From: Microvirga sp052114605
GTDB taxonomy: Bacteria > Pseudomonadota > Alphaproteobacteria > Rhizobiales > Beijerinckiaceae
DNA: 64,000 nucleotides
Reading direction: 5' to 3'
NCBI RefSeq assembly: GCF_052114605.1
Contig: NZ_JBFRFB010000004.1
Location: 248,001-312,000, forward strand
Part shown: positions 45,381 to 54,606 of the stretch, in pieces
How the letters are laid out: every line of letters starts with the position of its first letter
How positions within the stretch are numbered: position 1 is the first letter of the stretch
Position numbers and translations under genes: made by a program
Notes under the pieces: generated by a model
Databases searched by the model: none
What the model was told of the DNA's origin: nothing
Seen by the model: only the letters and a program-made list of their open reading frames with translations

Positions 45381-45548
45381 CTAGTCGGACGGCTTGTCGC
45401 GCTCAGGAGACCCGTTTTCGTCATCGGAAGGGCCCGGAACGGCCTTGGCCGCCTGTCGGCCTCGGGCCTGAGCCTTACGCTTTTTCAGGTTTTCCTTCAA
45501 AGCGGCCTTGAGCCGGTCAGCTTTTGCTTGCGATTTCACGTCAGTCAT
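45381..45548 (-). CDS. small basic hypothetical protein upstream of murA
   Basis: 55 residues: MTDVKSQAKADRLKAALKEN starts a Lys/Arg-rich helix (LKKRKAQARGRQAAKA), with an acidic tail ending ERDKPSD. It is 61 bases before murA on the same strand and has the composition of a real gene. Similar short proteins stand beside murA in many Rhizobiales. Its function is unknown; the basic helix might bind RNA or ribosomes, which is a guess. Confidence 0.65.
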   Translation of the reverse strand: MTDVKSQAKADRLKAALKENLKKRKAQARGRQAAKAVPGPSDDENGSPERDKPSD

Positions 45549-45628
45549 GGTTCACGCGACCCATCGTCGCCTTCATCAAATAGAGGCTTCGCAAGCGGGT
45601 CTCAACCGCAATATCAGGGTTCCGGGCT

Positions 45629-45642
45629 TTGACCGGGATCAA
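45629..45642. promoter_or_regulatory. candidate FNR/FixK box upstream of hemA
   Basis: TTGACCGGGATCAA fits the TTGAT-N4-ATCAA consensus with one mismatch. It is centred about 66 bases before the hemA start. FnrL in Rhodobacter and FixK2 in Bradyrhizobium both control hemA through such boxes, so low-oxygen induction of heme synthesis is likely. Confidence 0.75.
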
Positions 45643-45701
45643 TGTCGTCTGGCATAATCAATGCACAATCCCCGGGCATACATTGCCCACCCGGTGAGAT
45701 G

Positions 45702-46928
45702 ATGGATTATCAGAGCTTCTTTACGTCAGCCCTCGACCGCCTCCAGAGCGAGCGCCGCTACCGCGTTTTCGCCGATATCGAACGCAAGGCGGGCCAGTTC
45801 CCCCAGGCCCTCTGGCACAGCCCCGAGGGACCCAGGCCTATCACCGTGTGGTGCTCCAACGATTATCTCGGCATGGGCCAGAACCGTGACGTGACCCGCG
45901 CCATGGTGGAGGCCGCCTGGCGGCTCGGCACCGGCGCCGGCGGCACCCGCAACATTTCCGGCACCAGCCACCCCATTGTGGAGCTGGAGGCCGAACTTGC
46001 CGATCTCCATGGCAAGGAGGCGGCCCTCGTCTTCACCTCAGGCTATGTCTCGAATCAGACCGGCATCGCCACCCTGGCCAAGCTCATTCCCAACTGCCTG
46101 ATCCTGTCGGACGCGCTCAACCACAATTCGATGATCGAAGGTGTGCGGCACTCCGGCTGCGACAAGGTTGTTTTCCGCCACAACGACCTCGATCACCTGG
46201 AAGAGCTGCTGAAAGCGGCGGGCGACCGGCCCAAGCTGATCGTTTTTGAGAGCGTCTATTCCATGGACGGGGATATCTCCCCCATCCACGCGATCTGCGA
46301 CCTGGCCGAGCGCTATAACGCCATGACCTATATCGACGAGGTCCATGCGGTGGGCATGTACGGCCCCCGTGGCGGCGGCATCGCCGAGCGGGACGGCGCC
46401 ATGCACCGGCTCGACGTGATCGAGGGCACCCTGGGCAAGGCCTTCGGCGTCATGGGCGGCTATCTGACCGGTACCAGAGCCGTCATCGATGCCGTGCGCA
46501 GCTTCGCGAACGGCTTCATCTTCACCACGGCCCTCCCCCCGGCTGTGGCGGCGGCGGCGACAGCCTCGATCCGCTACCTGAAGAACTCCTCGGCCGAGCG
46601 GCAGAAGCAGCAGCGCCAGGTGGCCAAGACCAAGCAGGTGCTGAGCGGCCTCGGCCTGCCGGTCATGGACACGGTGACTCACATCGTTCCGGTGATGGTG
46701 GGGGATGCGGAGGCCTGCAAGGCCGCCTCGGACCGCCTGCTGGAGAAGCACGGCATCTACATCCAGCCGATCAACTACCCCACCGTTGCCCGCGGCACGG
46801 AGCGCCTGCGCATCACACCCGGCCCCTTCCATTCGGACGCCCATATCAATGTCCTGGGGGCCGCGCTTGTGGAAGTTTGGACCGCTTTGAGGCTTCCTCT
46901 CGAGCCGAAAGTGCAGGCCGCCGAATAA
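45702..46928 (+). CDS. hemA: 5-aminolevulinate synthase (C4 pathway)
   Basis: 408 residues from ATG 45702, giving MDYQSFF as in related enzymes; ATG 45699 is one codon earlier. This PLP enzyme condenses glycine with succinyl-CoA in the first step of heme and tetrapyrrole synthesis in alphaproteobacteria. TVWCSNDYLGMGQ, GTGAGGTRNISGTSHPIVEL and TYIDEVHAVGMYGPRGGGIA are present, with the PLP lysine in EGTLGKAFG (Lys246). An FNR/FixK-type box lies upstream. tRNA-Thr follows 65 bases downstream. Confidence 0.96.
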   Translation: MDYQSFFTSALDRLQSERRYRVFADIERKAGQFPQALWHSPEGPRPITVWCSNDYLGMGQNRDVTRAMVEAAWRLGTGAGGTRNISGTSHPIVELEAELADLHGKEAALVFTSGYVSNQTGIATLAKLIPNCLILSDALNHNSMIEGVRHSGCDKVVFRHNDLDHLEELLKAAGDRPKLIVFESVYSMDGDISPIHAICDLAERYNAMTYIDEVHAVGMYGPRGGGIAERDGAMHRLDVIEGTLGKAFGVMGGYLTGTRAVIDAVRSFANGFIFTTALPPAVAAAATASIRYLKNSSAERQKQQRQVAKTKQVLSGLGLPVMDTVTHIVPVMVGDAEACKAASDRLLEKHGIYIQPINYPTVARGTERLRITPGPFHSDAHINVLGAALVEVWTALRLPLEPKVQAAE

Positions 46929-46993
46929 AGATAATTTTTCAAGCTTGCGCATGGGGCCGCGCTGTGGCAGTAAGCGGCCCTCTTCGTTGGCGC

Positions 46994-47068
<75 letters not shown>

Positions 47069-47319
47069 TCGAACTTCCTCATGAATGCATGAGGCCGGGC
47101 CGACCGTTCATCACGTCGGCGACCACCCTTTCAAGACAATAAAAATCAGACTTGCAGGCGATAGTCGCCTGCGGTGCGTGGCGCCCTTTGTTCTCTGGCA
47201 CGTCTTCGCAATGAGCCGAAGTCAGGCGCGCTCATCGACTAACTCCTGCGCCGACACAATCGACATGGATCTCCCCGGCCCGGGTCCGAGGAGATCGGTT
47301 CTGGTCGTTGATGCTCGGC

Positions 47320-47590
47320 TTACACGACGAAGATGTCGTGATGCGTCACTGTCATGTTCTTCGACACTTTGGCGATGCACGGCAGTCTTCGCGTAGGGTC
47401 CCGATCCAGCTTCCTGAACATGCTGTTGTCGAGCAAGACGAAATCACGCTTCACATTGAAAGTCGGCGATAGTGTCAAAGCTCTTTCGCTGGGCGAGACT
47501 GCCATCGTTGACCGGGAGATGCTCTGCCCGCACCACCCTTGAGAGTATTGAGGCCCGTGCCGCTATCCAAGGTGCTCTCAGTCGAGAATG
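47320..47590 (-). pseudogene. decayed 3' end of an RTX gene next to tRNA-Thr
   Basis: The minus strand reads DSGTGLNTLKGGAG in one frame, FDTIADF in a second, and NVKRDFVLLDNSMFRKL then AKVSKNMTVTHHDIFVV* in a third. These correspond to the last RTX block, the 'DTIxDFxVKDDTIxLDNxVFKKL' segment and the end of the secretion module in the two intact RTX proteins. At least one frameshift separates them, and the YNKKTGALYYDADGTG part is deleted. Confidence 0.75.
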
Positions 47591-47862
47591 ATGTCCTGCG
47601 AAAGCGACGTTTTGTCCTCTGTAAGGAAAAATGTTTTCCTTTACCCATCAAGTAACGACCAAACAAAACACAATGAGAGCAGGCCGCTGAAGGCGCCTGA
47701 GCTTTGGGGCAATGTAAGACTTACAGCGAGTTATGAGTAGTGCCGCCTGGTGGCGAACACTACGGGATTGCTCGCATCATCGCGGCCCATGCTCACACAC
47801 TCTTCACGCCAGGTCTGCAATACTCTGAGCGGCTCGAAGAAACACGTGTAGAGATAACGCCC

Positions 47863-49281
47863 ATGCCCGACACTTCGACACTCAGCCGTTCCGGCAGCGC
47901 CTATGTCGATGCGCTCCTCAGCGACGTGAAATGGGCGACGAACAGGCTGACCTACAGCTTTCCTACATCCGCGAGCCAATACGGCGCCTTTTATGGTGAG
48001 GAGCCCGCGAATGGGTTTGGCGCCTTCAATACGGACCACAAAGCCGCGGCATTCGCAGCTTTGAAGCTTTATACGTCAGTCAGCAACCTTACCTTCCAGA
48101 GGGTTACTGAAACGGGCTCACAGCATGCGGAGTTGCGCTATGCCCTGTCGAATGAGCCCTATACGGCATGGGCCTATTCCCCCTCTTCCTTCGACTTCGG
48201 TGGCGATGTCTGGCTCAATAAGGCGGGCCGGAAATACGACGATCCCATCAAAGGCACCTATGCCTTCATGACCATCGTCCACGAGACGGGACACGCGCTC
48301 GGCCTCGAGCACCCGCATGAAGGCTTGAGCATCATGCCGTGGGCTCGCGACTCATTGGAATACACGGTGATGAGCTATCGCTCATATGCAGGAGCCTCAG
48401 TCAGCAAGGGATATGTCAACGAGGAACTGAGTTATCCGCAATCCCTGATGATGTACGACATCGCCGCCATCCAGCACATGTACGGCGCGAACTACGCGAC
48501 GAATAGCGGTAACACCACCTACGCCTGGCTGCCGGCGACAGGCGAAATGCTCATCAATGGGCACTCTCAGGGGAAGCCCGGAGGGAACCGGATCTTCCAG
48601 TCGGTGTGGGACGGCAACGGCGTCGACACTTACGATTTCTCGCGTTACGCGACCGCGCTTTCCATCGACCTTAATCCAGGCGCCTGGACAAAAGCCTCGG
48701 TTGCGCAGCGCGCGAATCTCGAGGAAGGCGGCCGGAAAATCGCGGCCGGCAACATTGCCAATGCCCTTCTTTACAACGATGACCCACGCTCCTTTATCGA
48801 GAAGGCCATCGGCGGTTCGGGACGCGATGTCATCAAGGGCAACGCTGCGGCGAATATCCTGCAGAGCGGCTCGGGCAACGACACACTTTACGGACGTGGT
48901 GGCAACGACAAGCTCTATGGCGGAAGCGGGAACGACAAGCTGTTCGGACAGGGTGGAGCGGATGTGCTCATCGGCGGCAAAGACGCGGACACTTTCGTGT
49001 TCAGGAGCACCAGCGATTCCTACGGCGCGGAGAAAGATGTTATCCGCGATTTTCTGAGTGGGATCGATCACATCGATCTGCGCAGGATCGATGCCGATGT
49101 CAGTCAGAGCGGCAATCAGGCGTTCATATTCATCGGGCAGAATGCGTTCGGCGACAGGGCGGGCGAGTTGAGGTTTGCAGGCGGCATTGTGGCCGGAGAC
49201 GTAAATGGAGACGGCATCGCTGATCTTGAGATCGTCCTAGCCGGTATTTCGCGGCTCGTGCGGACCGACTTCTATCTCTGA
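47863..49281 (+). CDS. serralysin-type (M10B) zinc metalloprotease with RTX repeats
   Basis: 472 residues from ATG 47863; the open frame back to 47740 lacks a protein-like start. The zinc site HETGHALGLEH (His140, His144, His150, catalytic Glu141) and the Met-turn VMSYRS (Met170) are complete, so it should be active. From about residue 320 follow hemolysin-type repeats (GGSGRDVIKG; GGNDKLYGGSGNDKLFGQGG) and the serralysin C-terminal fold, with GDVNGDGIADLEI. Such proteases are secreted by a type I system without an N-terminal signal; no transporter or inhibitor gene is next to it. The last 10 bases overlap the FAD enzyme gene on the other strand. Confidence 0.92.
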   Translation: MPDTSTLSRSGSAYVDALLSDVKWATNRLTYSFPTSASQYGAFYGEEPANGFGAFNTDHKAAAFAALKLYTSVSNLTFQRVTETGSQHAELRYALSNEPYTAWAYSPSSFDFGGDVWLNKAGRKYDDPIKGTYAFMTIVHETGHALGLEHPHEGLSIMPWARDSLEYTVMSYRSYAGASVSKGYVNEELSYPQSLMMYDIAAIQHMYGANYATNSGNTTYAWLPATGEMLINGHSQGKPGGNRIFQSVWDGNGVDTYDFSRYATALSIDLNPGAWTKASVAQRANLEEGGRKIAAGNIANALLYNDDPRSFIEKAIGGSGRDVIKGNAAANILQSGSGNDTLYGRGGNDKLYGGSGNDKLFGQGGADVLIGGKDADTFVFRSTSDSYGAEKDVIRDFLSGIDHIDLRRIDADVSQSGNQAFIFIGQNAFGDRAGELRFAGGIVAGDVNGDGIADLEIVLAGISRLVRTDFYL

Positions 49282-50573
49282 CCGAACTCGCGGATCGCGT
49301 CGGTTGCCTGATAGGCCCAGTAGGTGAGCTGCGCCGCAGCCTTTCCGAGGATTCCGCCATTCCAGGATAGACCGAAAGGCGCGAAAAGACGATAGCGGTC
49401 GCTCTCCCCGGCCATGCCCTCCGCGATGATCGTTCCGCCGATGGCAGTCGTGTTCATCCCGTGCCCACCGAACGCCGTGCAATACCAGACGCCCGGTTGC
49501 AGCTGCCCGATCTGCGGCATCAGATGGCGGGCATAGGACATCAGCCCCGACCAGCCGACCTCCACCTTCAGCGGTTCCAGTTGCGGATAGGTCGTCACCA
49601 TCTCGCGCTGGAGCAGGGTCGCGATGTTGCGGGGATCGCCGACGCGCGTGGTGATCCGCCCACCCCAAAGGATCCGCCTTCCCTCATCGACGACGCGGTA
49701 ATAATCCCCTGCCCTTCTGTCGTCGAGAATGGCCGCATCGGTGCGAATTGCATCGCGAACCAGATCGGGAGCTTCTTCCGTAAGCAGAACGTAAGTTGAG
49801 ATGGGCAGGAAGGCCCGGCGCAAAGCCGGCACGACACGGCCGGTATAACCGCCCGTCGCAAACAGTACTTGCCCGGCTTCGATCATCGCTTCTTTCGTTC
49901 GAATCCGTTTGCGAGCCCCGTCCAGTTCCGCCGAGACGGCGGCGGACTGTTCATAGATGGATGAGCCTTGCTTTGCAGCCTCGCGCGCGAGCGCCCGCGC
50001 ATAGTTCAGAGGGTGAAAGTGGAAGGCATCTTCGTCCAGCACTGCCTCTTGGTATTTGGGCGAGTTGTACAGCGCCCTCACCTCATCACGTTTCAGGTAT
50101 CGGAGTTGCATCCCAAAATCGCGCCGTTGCTTCTCGGATGAAGCTTTCAGCGCACCACCGGAGTGATAGCGCAAGGCCTTGGCGATGCCGGAAACAGGCG
50201 ATGCCTCGCGTATCCCCAGCATGTCGATATGTGTCCGCATGATCTCCACGCCTTCCATGGAAAGCCTGTAGAGCTCGTGCGCTTGATGCTGACCGACATG
50301 ACGGGCAATGCTGTCGAGCCCCGTTGCATAGCCGGCCGCCACGAAGCCGCCATTGCGGCCCGATGCGCCCCAGGCAATACGGTTCTCCTCGAGCAAAACG
50401 ACGGAACGCCCGAGCCGCGCAAGTTTGAGGGCAGCCGTCAGACCGGCAAGCCCGCCGCCGACGATGCAGATATCGGCCTCGATGTGTCCTGTCGCGCGAG
50501 GATAATCCTCGGACGAGGTCAGCGTGCGCCGGTAATAGGTGTCGATGTAGCCGGAGGAAGACGGAGCGGTCAT
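49272..50573 (-). CDS. FAD-dependent amine/amino-acid oxidoreductase (DAO family)
   Basis: 433 residues from ATG 50573; the open frame continues upstream without support. The dinucleotide-binding motif DICIVGGGLAGLTAALKLAR (about residues 33-52) ends in a Glu-containing strand (VVLLEENRIAWGASGRNGGF), as in the glycine oxidase / gamma-glutamylputrescine oxidase group. A late GHGMNTTAIGGTIIAEGMAG contacts FAD. The natural substrate may be a polyamine derivative or an amino acid. It is 43 bases after the methionine-sulfoxide reductase gene on the same strand. Confidence 0.88.
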   Translation of the reverse strand: MTAPSSSGYIDTYYRRTLTSSEDYPRATGHIEADICIVGGGLAGLTAALKLARLGRSVVLLEENRIAWGASGRNGGFVAAGYATGLDSIARHVGQHQAHELYRLSMEGVEIMRTHIDMLGIREASPVSGIAKALRYHSGGALKASSEKQRRDFGMQLRYLKRDEVRALYNSPKYQEAVLDEDAFHFHPLNYARALAREAAKQGSSIYEQSAAVSAELDGARKRIRTKEAMIEAGQVLFATGGYTGRVVPALRRAFLPISTYVLLTEEAPDLVRDAIRTDAAILDDRRAGDYYRVVDEGRRILWGGRITTRVGDPRNIATLLQREMVTTYPQLEPLKVEVGWSGLMSYARHLMPQIGQLQPGVWYCTAFGGHGMNTTAIGGTIIAEGMAGESDRYRLFAPFGLSWNGGILGKAAAQLTYWAYQATDAIREFGQR

Positions 50574-50616
50574 GCGGTGACTTCGGCAACGGTCACGAGA
50601 TTGCTCCTGTCCGGCC

Positions 50617-51114
50617 TCAGAAGGATAGCTCGCATGCGTCGAGATAGATCTGCACCAGTTTCTCGCAGCCCTCGCGGTCTTCATCGTCGAACCGGTTGGG
50701 ATTGGGACTGTCGAGATCGAGCACGCCGAGAACCCGCCCATCCCGGATCAACGGCACCACGAGTTCGGACCGAGAGGCGCTGTCGCAGGCGATGTGGCCC
50801 GGGAAAGCATGAACGTCCGGTACCACGATGGATTCCCGCCGCTCCACGGCCGTACCGCACACGCCTCGGCCGACGGCAATGCGCACGCAGGCTGCTTTAC
50901 CCTGGAAAGGCCCCAGCACGAGCTCGGGCCCGCGCATGAAATAGAATCCAGCCCAGTTGAGATCGGGCAGGAACTGATAGATCAACGCCGACATGTTGGC
51001 CGCGTTGGCGATTGCATCCGGCTCGCCATCCAGAAGGGCGGCCATTTGCTGGGCCAGCGACGCATACAAGTCGCGTTTGCTGTCGGTCTGCGGGAGCGGT
51101 TTTGCCTCGAACAT
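50617..51114 (-). CDS. msrC: GAF-domain free methionine-(R)-sulfoxide reductase
   Basis: 165 residues from ATG 51114; a GTG at 51123 is the alternative. A GAF domain with NWAGFYFMRGPELVLGPFQG and the three conserved cysteines, Cys76 (KAACVRI), Cys86 (GVCGTA) and Cys110 (IACDSASRSE), marks the fRMsr family. It reduces free methionine-(R)-sulfoxide with thioredoxin-type donors. The gene precedes the FAD oxidase on the same strand and could share a transcript. Confidence 0.88.
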   Translation of the reverse strand: MFEAKPLPQTDSKRDLYASLAQQMAALLDGEPDAIANAANMSALIYQFLPDLNWAGFYFMRGPELVLGPFQGKAACVRIAVGRGVCGTAVERRESIVVPDVHAFPGHIACDSASRSELVVPLIRDGRVLGVLDLDSPNPNRFDDEDREGCEKLVQIYLDACELSF

Positions 51115-51186
51115 GAGATTCACTTATGGGCCCTATGTCCGCTTGTCCAGAGGGGAGAGGCAGAGCTTGAGCAACCTTGCCGCATG

Positions 51187-51218
51187 AAAAAAGGCTCCTT
51201 ACCCAAGAAAGGAGTCCT
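51187..51218 (-). terminator. terminator of the secreted coiled-coil gene
   Basis: Minus-strand stem AGGACTCCTT/AAGGAGCCT with one bulge, followed by six T. It is about 100 bases after the stop at 51317. Confidence 0.75.
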
Positions 51219-51316
51219 CGAAGTCGTGATAGGCTTCAGGCCTGCAGGCCACGACTAAGGGTCCAGAAAGCACTAGCCCGCTGCAATGCGACCGATGGGT
51301 GAGAACAGCGTCGGCT

Positions 51317-52237
51317 TTATGGTTTCGCGGATGGCCCTGCTTGCGGCTGCGCTTCTTTCAGAGGTTTGATCATCCAGTTGAACAGGGCAATGTCTTGCTC
51401 GGCAATCTTGGTGTTCATATCGGCCACGATCTTAGCCACCTCTGCACTCAGCGATTTGTTGTGCCGCTCCCGCTCGGCCAGAAGCTTGTTGATCTGATCG
51501 ACATAGCTCACATTCATCTGCTTTTGCAAAGTGGCGGCAATCTTGCCGTACTGGTTGTTGAGAGTCGTAATCCGTGCAGTCGCATCGGAGACGATGCTGC
51601 GGATGGCGTTTGTGTTGTCAGGCGGATTTCCCGTGGGGAGACTGACCTTGTAGTATTTCTTACTGGCCACCAGCTTTTCCCGTACCAAGCGAACCTCTTC
51701 CAATCCATCAGCGATGGATTTGCTGCTGATGAACTTGCTGTTCCGGAAGGCGTCGGTCACCCCGTTCAGGCGAAAACTCTTTTCGGCATTGTAGATTCCG
51801 TCGCGAGACTGATCGCTGATCATGCGTCGCGCGATGTCTAGTTTTGCAACGTGCGCGATAAAGGCCTCGTAAGGCTTATCGATCTGCATCTTGAGATCCT
51901 CGCGGGCTGCCTCGGCCATTTCCCAAGCGTCTGGAGCGTCAGAGTCTGCTGTTTCCTCTTCATTGGAATCGGCAGGAGCAGGAGCTTTAGAACCGCCAGG
52001 AGCGCCGTCATTACCCTTTGTTTCGGTGACCGCCTTGACGAGAGCTTTAACTTCCTCTTCGGAGGATTTCCGGATCACGCCCTCGAAATGCGGCTTGAGC
52101 ATGGGCCACATATTACCGTGGGTTTCTTCCAGTTGCTCGAGAGCGTCCTTCTGATAGGGCTTCAATTCCGCGGAATGAACGGGCCCCGTCCCCAGTAGCA
52201 GGGAAAAGATCAGACCAGTTAATACCTTAGCGCTCAT
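51317..52237 (-). CDS. secreted coiled-coil hypothetical protein
   Basis: 306 residues from ATG 52237 with GGGGGAC upstream. The signal peptide SAKVLTGLIFSLLLGTGPVH is cleaved before AELKPYQKD. A Pro/Asp/Glu-rich low-complexity linker (APGGSKAPAPADSNEEETAD, about residues 80-100) separates two helical parts; the second (LAERERHNKSLSAEVAKIVA) is a probable coiled coil. No family is recognised. It stands alone, with its own terminator. Confidence 0.7.
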   Translation of the reverse strand: MSAKVLTGLIFSLLLGTGPVHSAELKPYQKDALEQLEETHGNMWPMLKPHFEGVIRKSSEEEVKALVKAVTETKGNDGAPGGSKAPAPADSNEEETADSDAPDAWEMAEAAREDLKMQIDKPYEAFIAHVAKLDIARRMISDQSRDGIYNAEKSFRLNGVTDAFRNSKFISSKSIADGLEEVRLVREKLVASKKYYKVSLPTGNPPDNTNAIRSIVSDATARITTLNNQYGKIAATLQKQMNVSYVDQINKLLAERERHNKSLSAEVAKIVADMNTKIAEQDIALFNWMIKPLKEAQPQAGPSAKP

Positions 52238-52393
52238 CAAAGTCCCCCGAATAAATTTGCTGCACCGGCGATCACTAATCCGGGCAAAACTTTTAAATCA
52301 GGGCAAAGCAATAACTCGCAGCTCCAAAAAGTGCAATTTAATACCGTAACGTAAGACACCACTCGGAAGCGGAGCCTGCTCAAAGCATTCTCT

Positions 52394-52843
52394 TCACAGC
52401 ACGGTTATGTCCACCGCTTCGAATCCCAGCTTCTCCAGTCGCTGCGACAGCACACGCCGATGGCAATTGACGGGGTCCCGCTCGAAGCACAGGAGGCAGA
52501 TCGGCCGGGATGCGGCAAGCGCCTCCAGATCACGAAAAGCCACCTGCGCATCCTCGGTCGCGAGCACCTCATCGCAATAGATGCGGCGCATGAGGTCCGC
52601 ATCCCCTGCCCTTGCAGCCTGGCGGCCCTCTTTCGGCGTTCCAAGCTTGATGAAATGCTCGTAGCCGATGCCTTGGTTCGCCAAGGCATCGCGCAGGGCC
52701 GATTTGGAGAAGCCACGCTTGCGGGAGAGCGCGACCGCCCGCACATCGGCAAGCGTCGCCGCGCCTGCATCCTTCAGAGTGGTGAGGAAGCGGTCCACAT
52801 CCGCTCCCTCATAGCCGATCGTAAAGACCTGCGGCTTCGCCAT
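52394..52843 (-). CDS. DUF488 family protein
   Basis: 149 residues: VFTIGYEGADVDRFLTTLKD at the start, DVRAVALSRKRGFSKSAL in the middle and the hallmark ICLLCFERDPVNCHRRVLSQ near the end. DUF488 proteins are widespread, of unknown function, and the C-x-x-x-x-x-x-x-C-H-R segment suggests nucleic-acid or metal-linked chemistry. It follows the membrane-protein gene on the same strand after 3 bases, so both are probably co-transcribed. Confidence 0.9.
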   Translation of the reverse strand: MAKPQVFTIGYEGADVDRFLTTLKDAGAATLADVRAVALSRKRGFSKSALRDALANQGIGYEHFIKLGTPKEGRQAARAGDADLMRRIYCDEVLATEDAQVAFRDLEALAASRPICLLCFERDPVNCHRRVLSQRLEKLGFEAVDITVL

Positions 52844-52846
52844 GCC

Positions 52847-53422
52847 TCAAAGGCCTGGCATGGGCCGCTGCGGAAGCTCGGGCTGCGTATAGGGACGCAA
52901 CGCATCGGGAATCCGGAAGTCGCGGGGAACTTCGAAATCTCTCGCAGCACCATGCGATTGCTCGATGCCGCTCGGATAGCCCGTACGGTCCGAATAATCC
53001 TGTAGCGGCGGCAGTGGATGCGGGGTCTCGCGGCTCAACGTCTGCGCACAATAAACATCGAGCGCCGTCACGCCGGCAACCGCCGCCATGGCGATACCCA
53101 CATTGCTCTTTTTCGGATTGTCGCCTTCGAGCGCCGTGGCGAGGGTCGCTAAGTCTAGCCCATCGCCCGCCACGCGCCCCCAAATCCAGGGTGTCGGATC
53201 CTTCGACGCAAGAATGCCGATGCCGGTCGCGATCTCACGCACGCCGTAGCCCGCGATCAATCCTTCCTGCCCCTTCATGCCGAGCGCACGGGCAAGCGTG
53301 CGCGGCGCAACTACCTCGGCGATGCCGAGAGCGATGGAGAAGAGACCGAGGCCTCGTGCCAGGGTATCGGTGGCCGTATCGGCGTGACCCTGCCTTCGGG
53401 TTCTGTCGGTTTCGTATCGCAT
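52847..53422 (-). CDS. membrane protein, cyclase/dehydrase-associated type
   Basis: 191 residues with AGAGGTGA before ATG 53422. Residues 20-120 hold about three membrane helices (LARGLGLFSIALGIAEVVAP; GYGVREIATGIGILASKDPT; NVGIAMAAVAGVTALDVYCA) like those preceding SRPBCC cyclase/dehydrase domains. The C-terminal 60 residues are Pro/Arg-rich and polar, with no SRPBCC domain. It lies between the alcohol dehydrogenase (11 bases upstream) and DUF488 genes on one strand, probably one operon. The role is unknown. Confidence 0.7.
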   Translation of the reverse strand: MRYETDRTRRQGHADTATDTLARGLGLFSIALGIAEVVAPRTLARALGMKGQEGLIAGYGVREIATGIGILASKDPTPWIWGRVAGDGLDLATLATALEGDNPKKSNVGIAMAAVAGVTALDVYCAQTLSRETPHPLPPLQDYSDRTGYPSGIEQSHGAARDFEVPRDFRIPDALRPYTQPELPQRPMPGL

Positions 53423-53433
53423 GGTGTCACCTC

Positions 53434-54606
53434 TTATGGCTTGAGCACGACCTTGATGCAGCCGTCCTGCTTGTCGCGGAAGATTTTGTACATGTCGGGC
53501 CCTTCTTCGAGGCCAACCGTGTGGGTGATGACAAAGGAAGGATCGATCTGGCCATCCTCGATGCGGCGCAGAAGATCGTCCGTCCAGCGGTTTACATGGG
53601 TCTGTCCGGTACGGATCGTCAGCCCCTTGTTCATGATCGCACCGAAGGGGATTTTGTCGAGAAGTCCGCCATAGACGCCGGGAATCGAGAGAACGCCTGC
53701 GGGGCGGCAGACATAAGCCATCTCACGCAGCACGTGCGGACGATCCGTCTCCATCATCGCTGCCTGCTTCACGCGGTCATACATCGCGTCGATGGTTCCC
53801 GCCGCGTGGGCCTCCATGCCGACCGCATCGATGCACTTCTCAGGACCTTTTCCGTTGGTGAGCTCGTTCAGGCGTTCGATGACGCTTTCCTCATCGAAGT
53901 TGATGGTGATCGCACCACCGGCTTGCGCCATGGCAAGGCGTTCGGGAACGCGGTCGATCACGACGACCTGCTTCGCGCCGAGCAGGATCGCGCTGCGAAC
54001 CGTCATCTGGCCGACGGGGCCCGCGCCCCAGATCGCCACCGTGTCGTCCGGCTGGATGTCGCATTGCACGGCGGCCTGCCAACCGGTCGGAAAGATATCG
54101 CTCAAGAACAGCAACTTCTCGTCCGGAATGCCGTTCGGCACCTTGATGTGCGTGGTGTCGGCGAAAGGAACGCGCAGATATTCCGCCTGCCCGCCCGGAT
54201 AGCCGCCAGTGAGATGCGTGTAGCCGAAGAGGCCCGCCGTGGAATGTCCGAAGGCCTTCGCCGCGATATGGCCGTTGCGGTTGGTGCGCTCGCAGACGGA
54301 GAAGTTGCCGCGCTTGCACTGATCGCACTCGCCGCAGATGATGGTGAAAGGGATCACCACGCGATCGCCCACCTTCAGCTTCCCCTTGGCCTGCGCGCCG
54401 ACCTCGACGACCTCGCCCATGGTCTCATGGCCCATGATGTCGCCGTTCTTCATGCCGGGCATGAAATGATCGTAAAGGTGAAGGTCCGAGCCGCAGATGG
54501 CGCAACTCGTCACCTTGATGATCGCGTCGCGCGGATGCTCGATCTCTGGATCTGGAACGGAATCGCAGCGGATATCAGTGGTGCCGTGCCAAACAAGCGC
54601 CTTCAT
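53434..54606 (-). CDS. zinc-dependent alcohol dehydrogenase family protein (MDR)
   Basis: 390 residues from ATG 54606 (AAGGAG upstream). The catalytic-zinc residues are in CAICGSDLHLYDHFMPG and GHETMGEVVEVG, and the structural-zinc cysteines in CGECDQCKRGNFSVC. The NAD-binding motif is AIWGAGPVGQMTVRSAILLG. The length and the motifs GYTHLTGGYPGGQAEYLRVP point to the formaldehyde-dehydrogenase-like / threonine-dehydrogenase-like branch of medium-chain dehydrogenases. The substrate is uncertain. It heads a three-gene set with the membrane protein and DUF488 genes. Confidence 0.9.
   Translation of the reverse strand: MKALVWHGTTDIRCDSVPDPEIEHPRDAIIKVTSCAICGSDLHLYDHFMPGMKNGDIMGHETMGEVVEVGAQAKGKLKVGDRVVIPFTIICGECDQCKRGNFSVCERTNRNGHIAAKAFGHSTAGLFGYTHLTGGYPGGQAEYLRVPFADTTHIKVPNGIPDEKLLFLSDIFPTGWQAAVQCDIQPDDTVAIWGAGPVGQMTVRSAILLGAKQVVVIDRVPERLAMAQAGGAITINFDEESVIERLNELTNGKGPEKCIDAVGMEAHAAGTIDAMYDRVKQAAMMETDRPHVLREMAYVCRPAGVLSIPGVYGGLLDKIPFGAIMNKGLTIRTGQTHVNRWTDDLLRRIEDGQIDPSFVITHTVGLEEGPDMYKIFRDKQDGCIKVVLKP

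Noticed and set aside
47154..47172. GCAGGCGA/TCGCCTGC hairpin as terminator
   Set aside because: The T-run on the minus strand starts too far from the stem, and no T-run follows on the plus strand.
47621..47644. AT-rich inverted repeat GTAAGGAAAA...TTTTCCTTTAC
   Set aside because: It may be a regulatory palindrome, but it has no supporting context and matches no motif I know.
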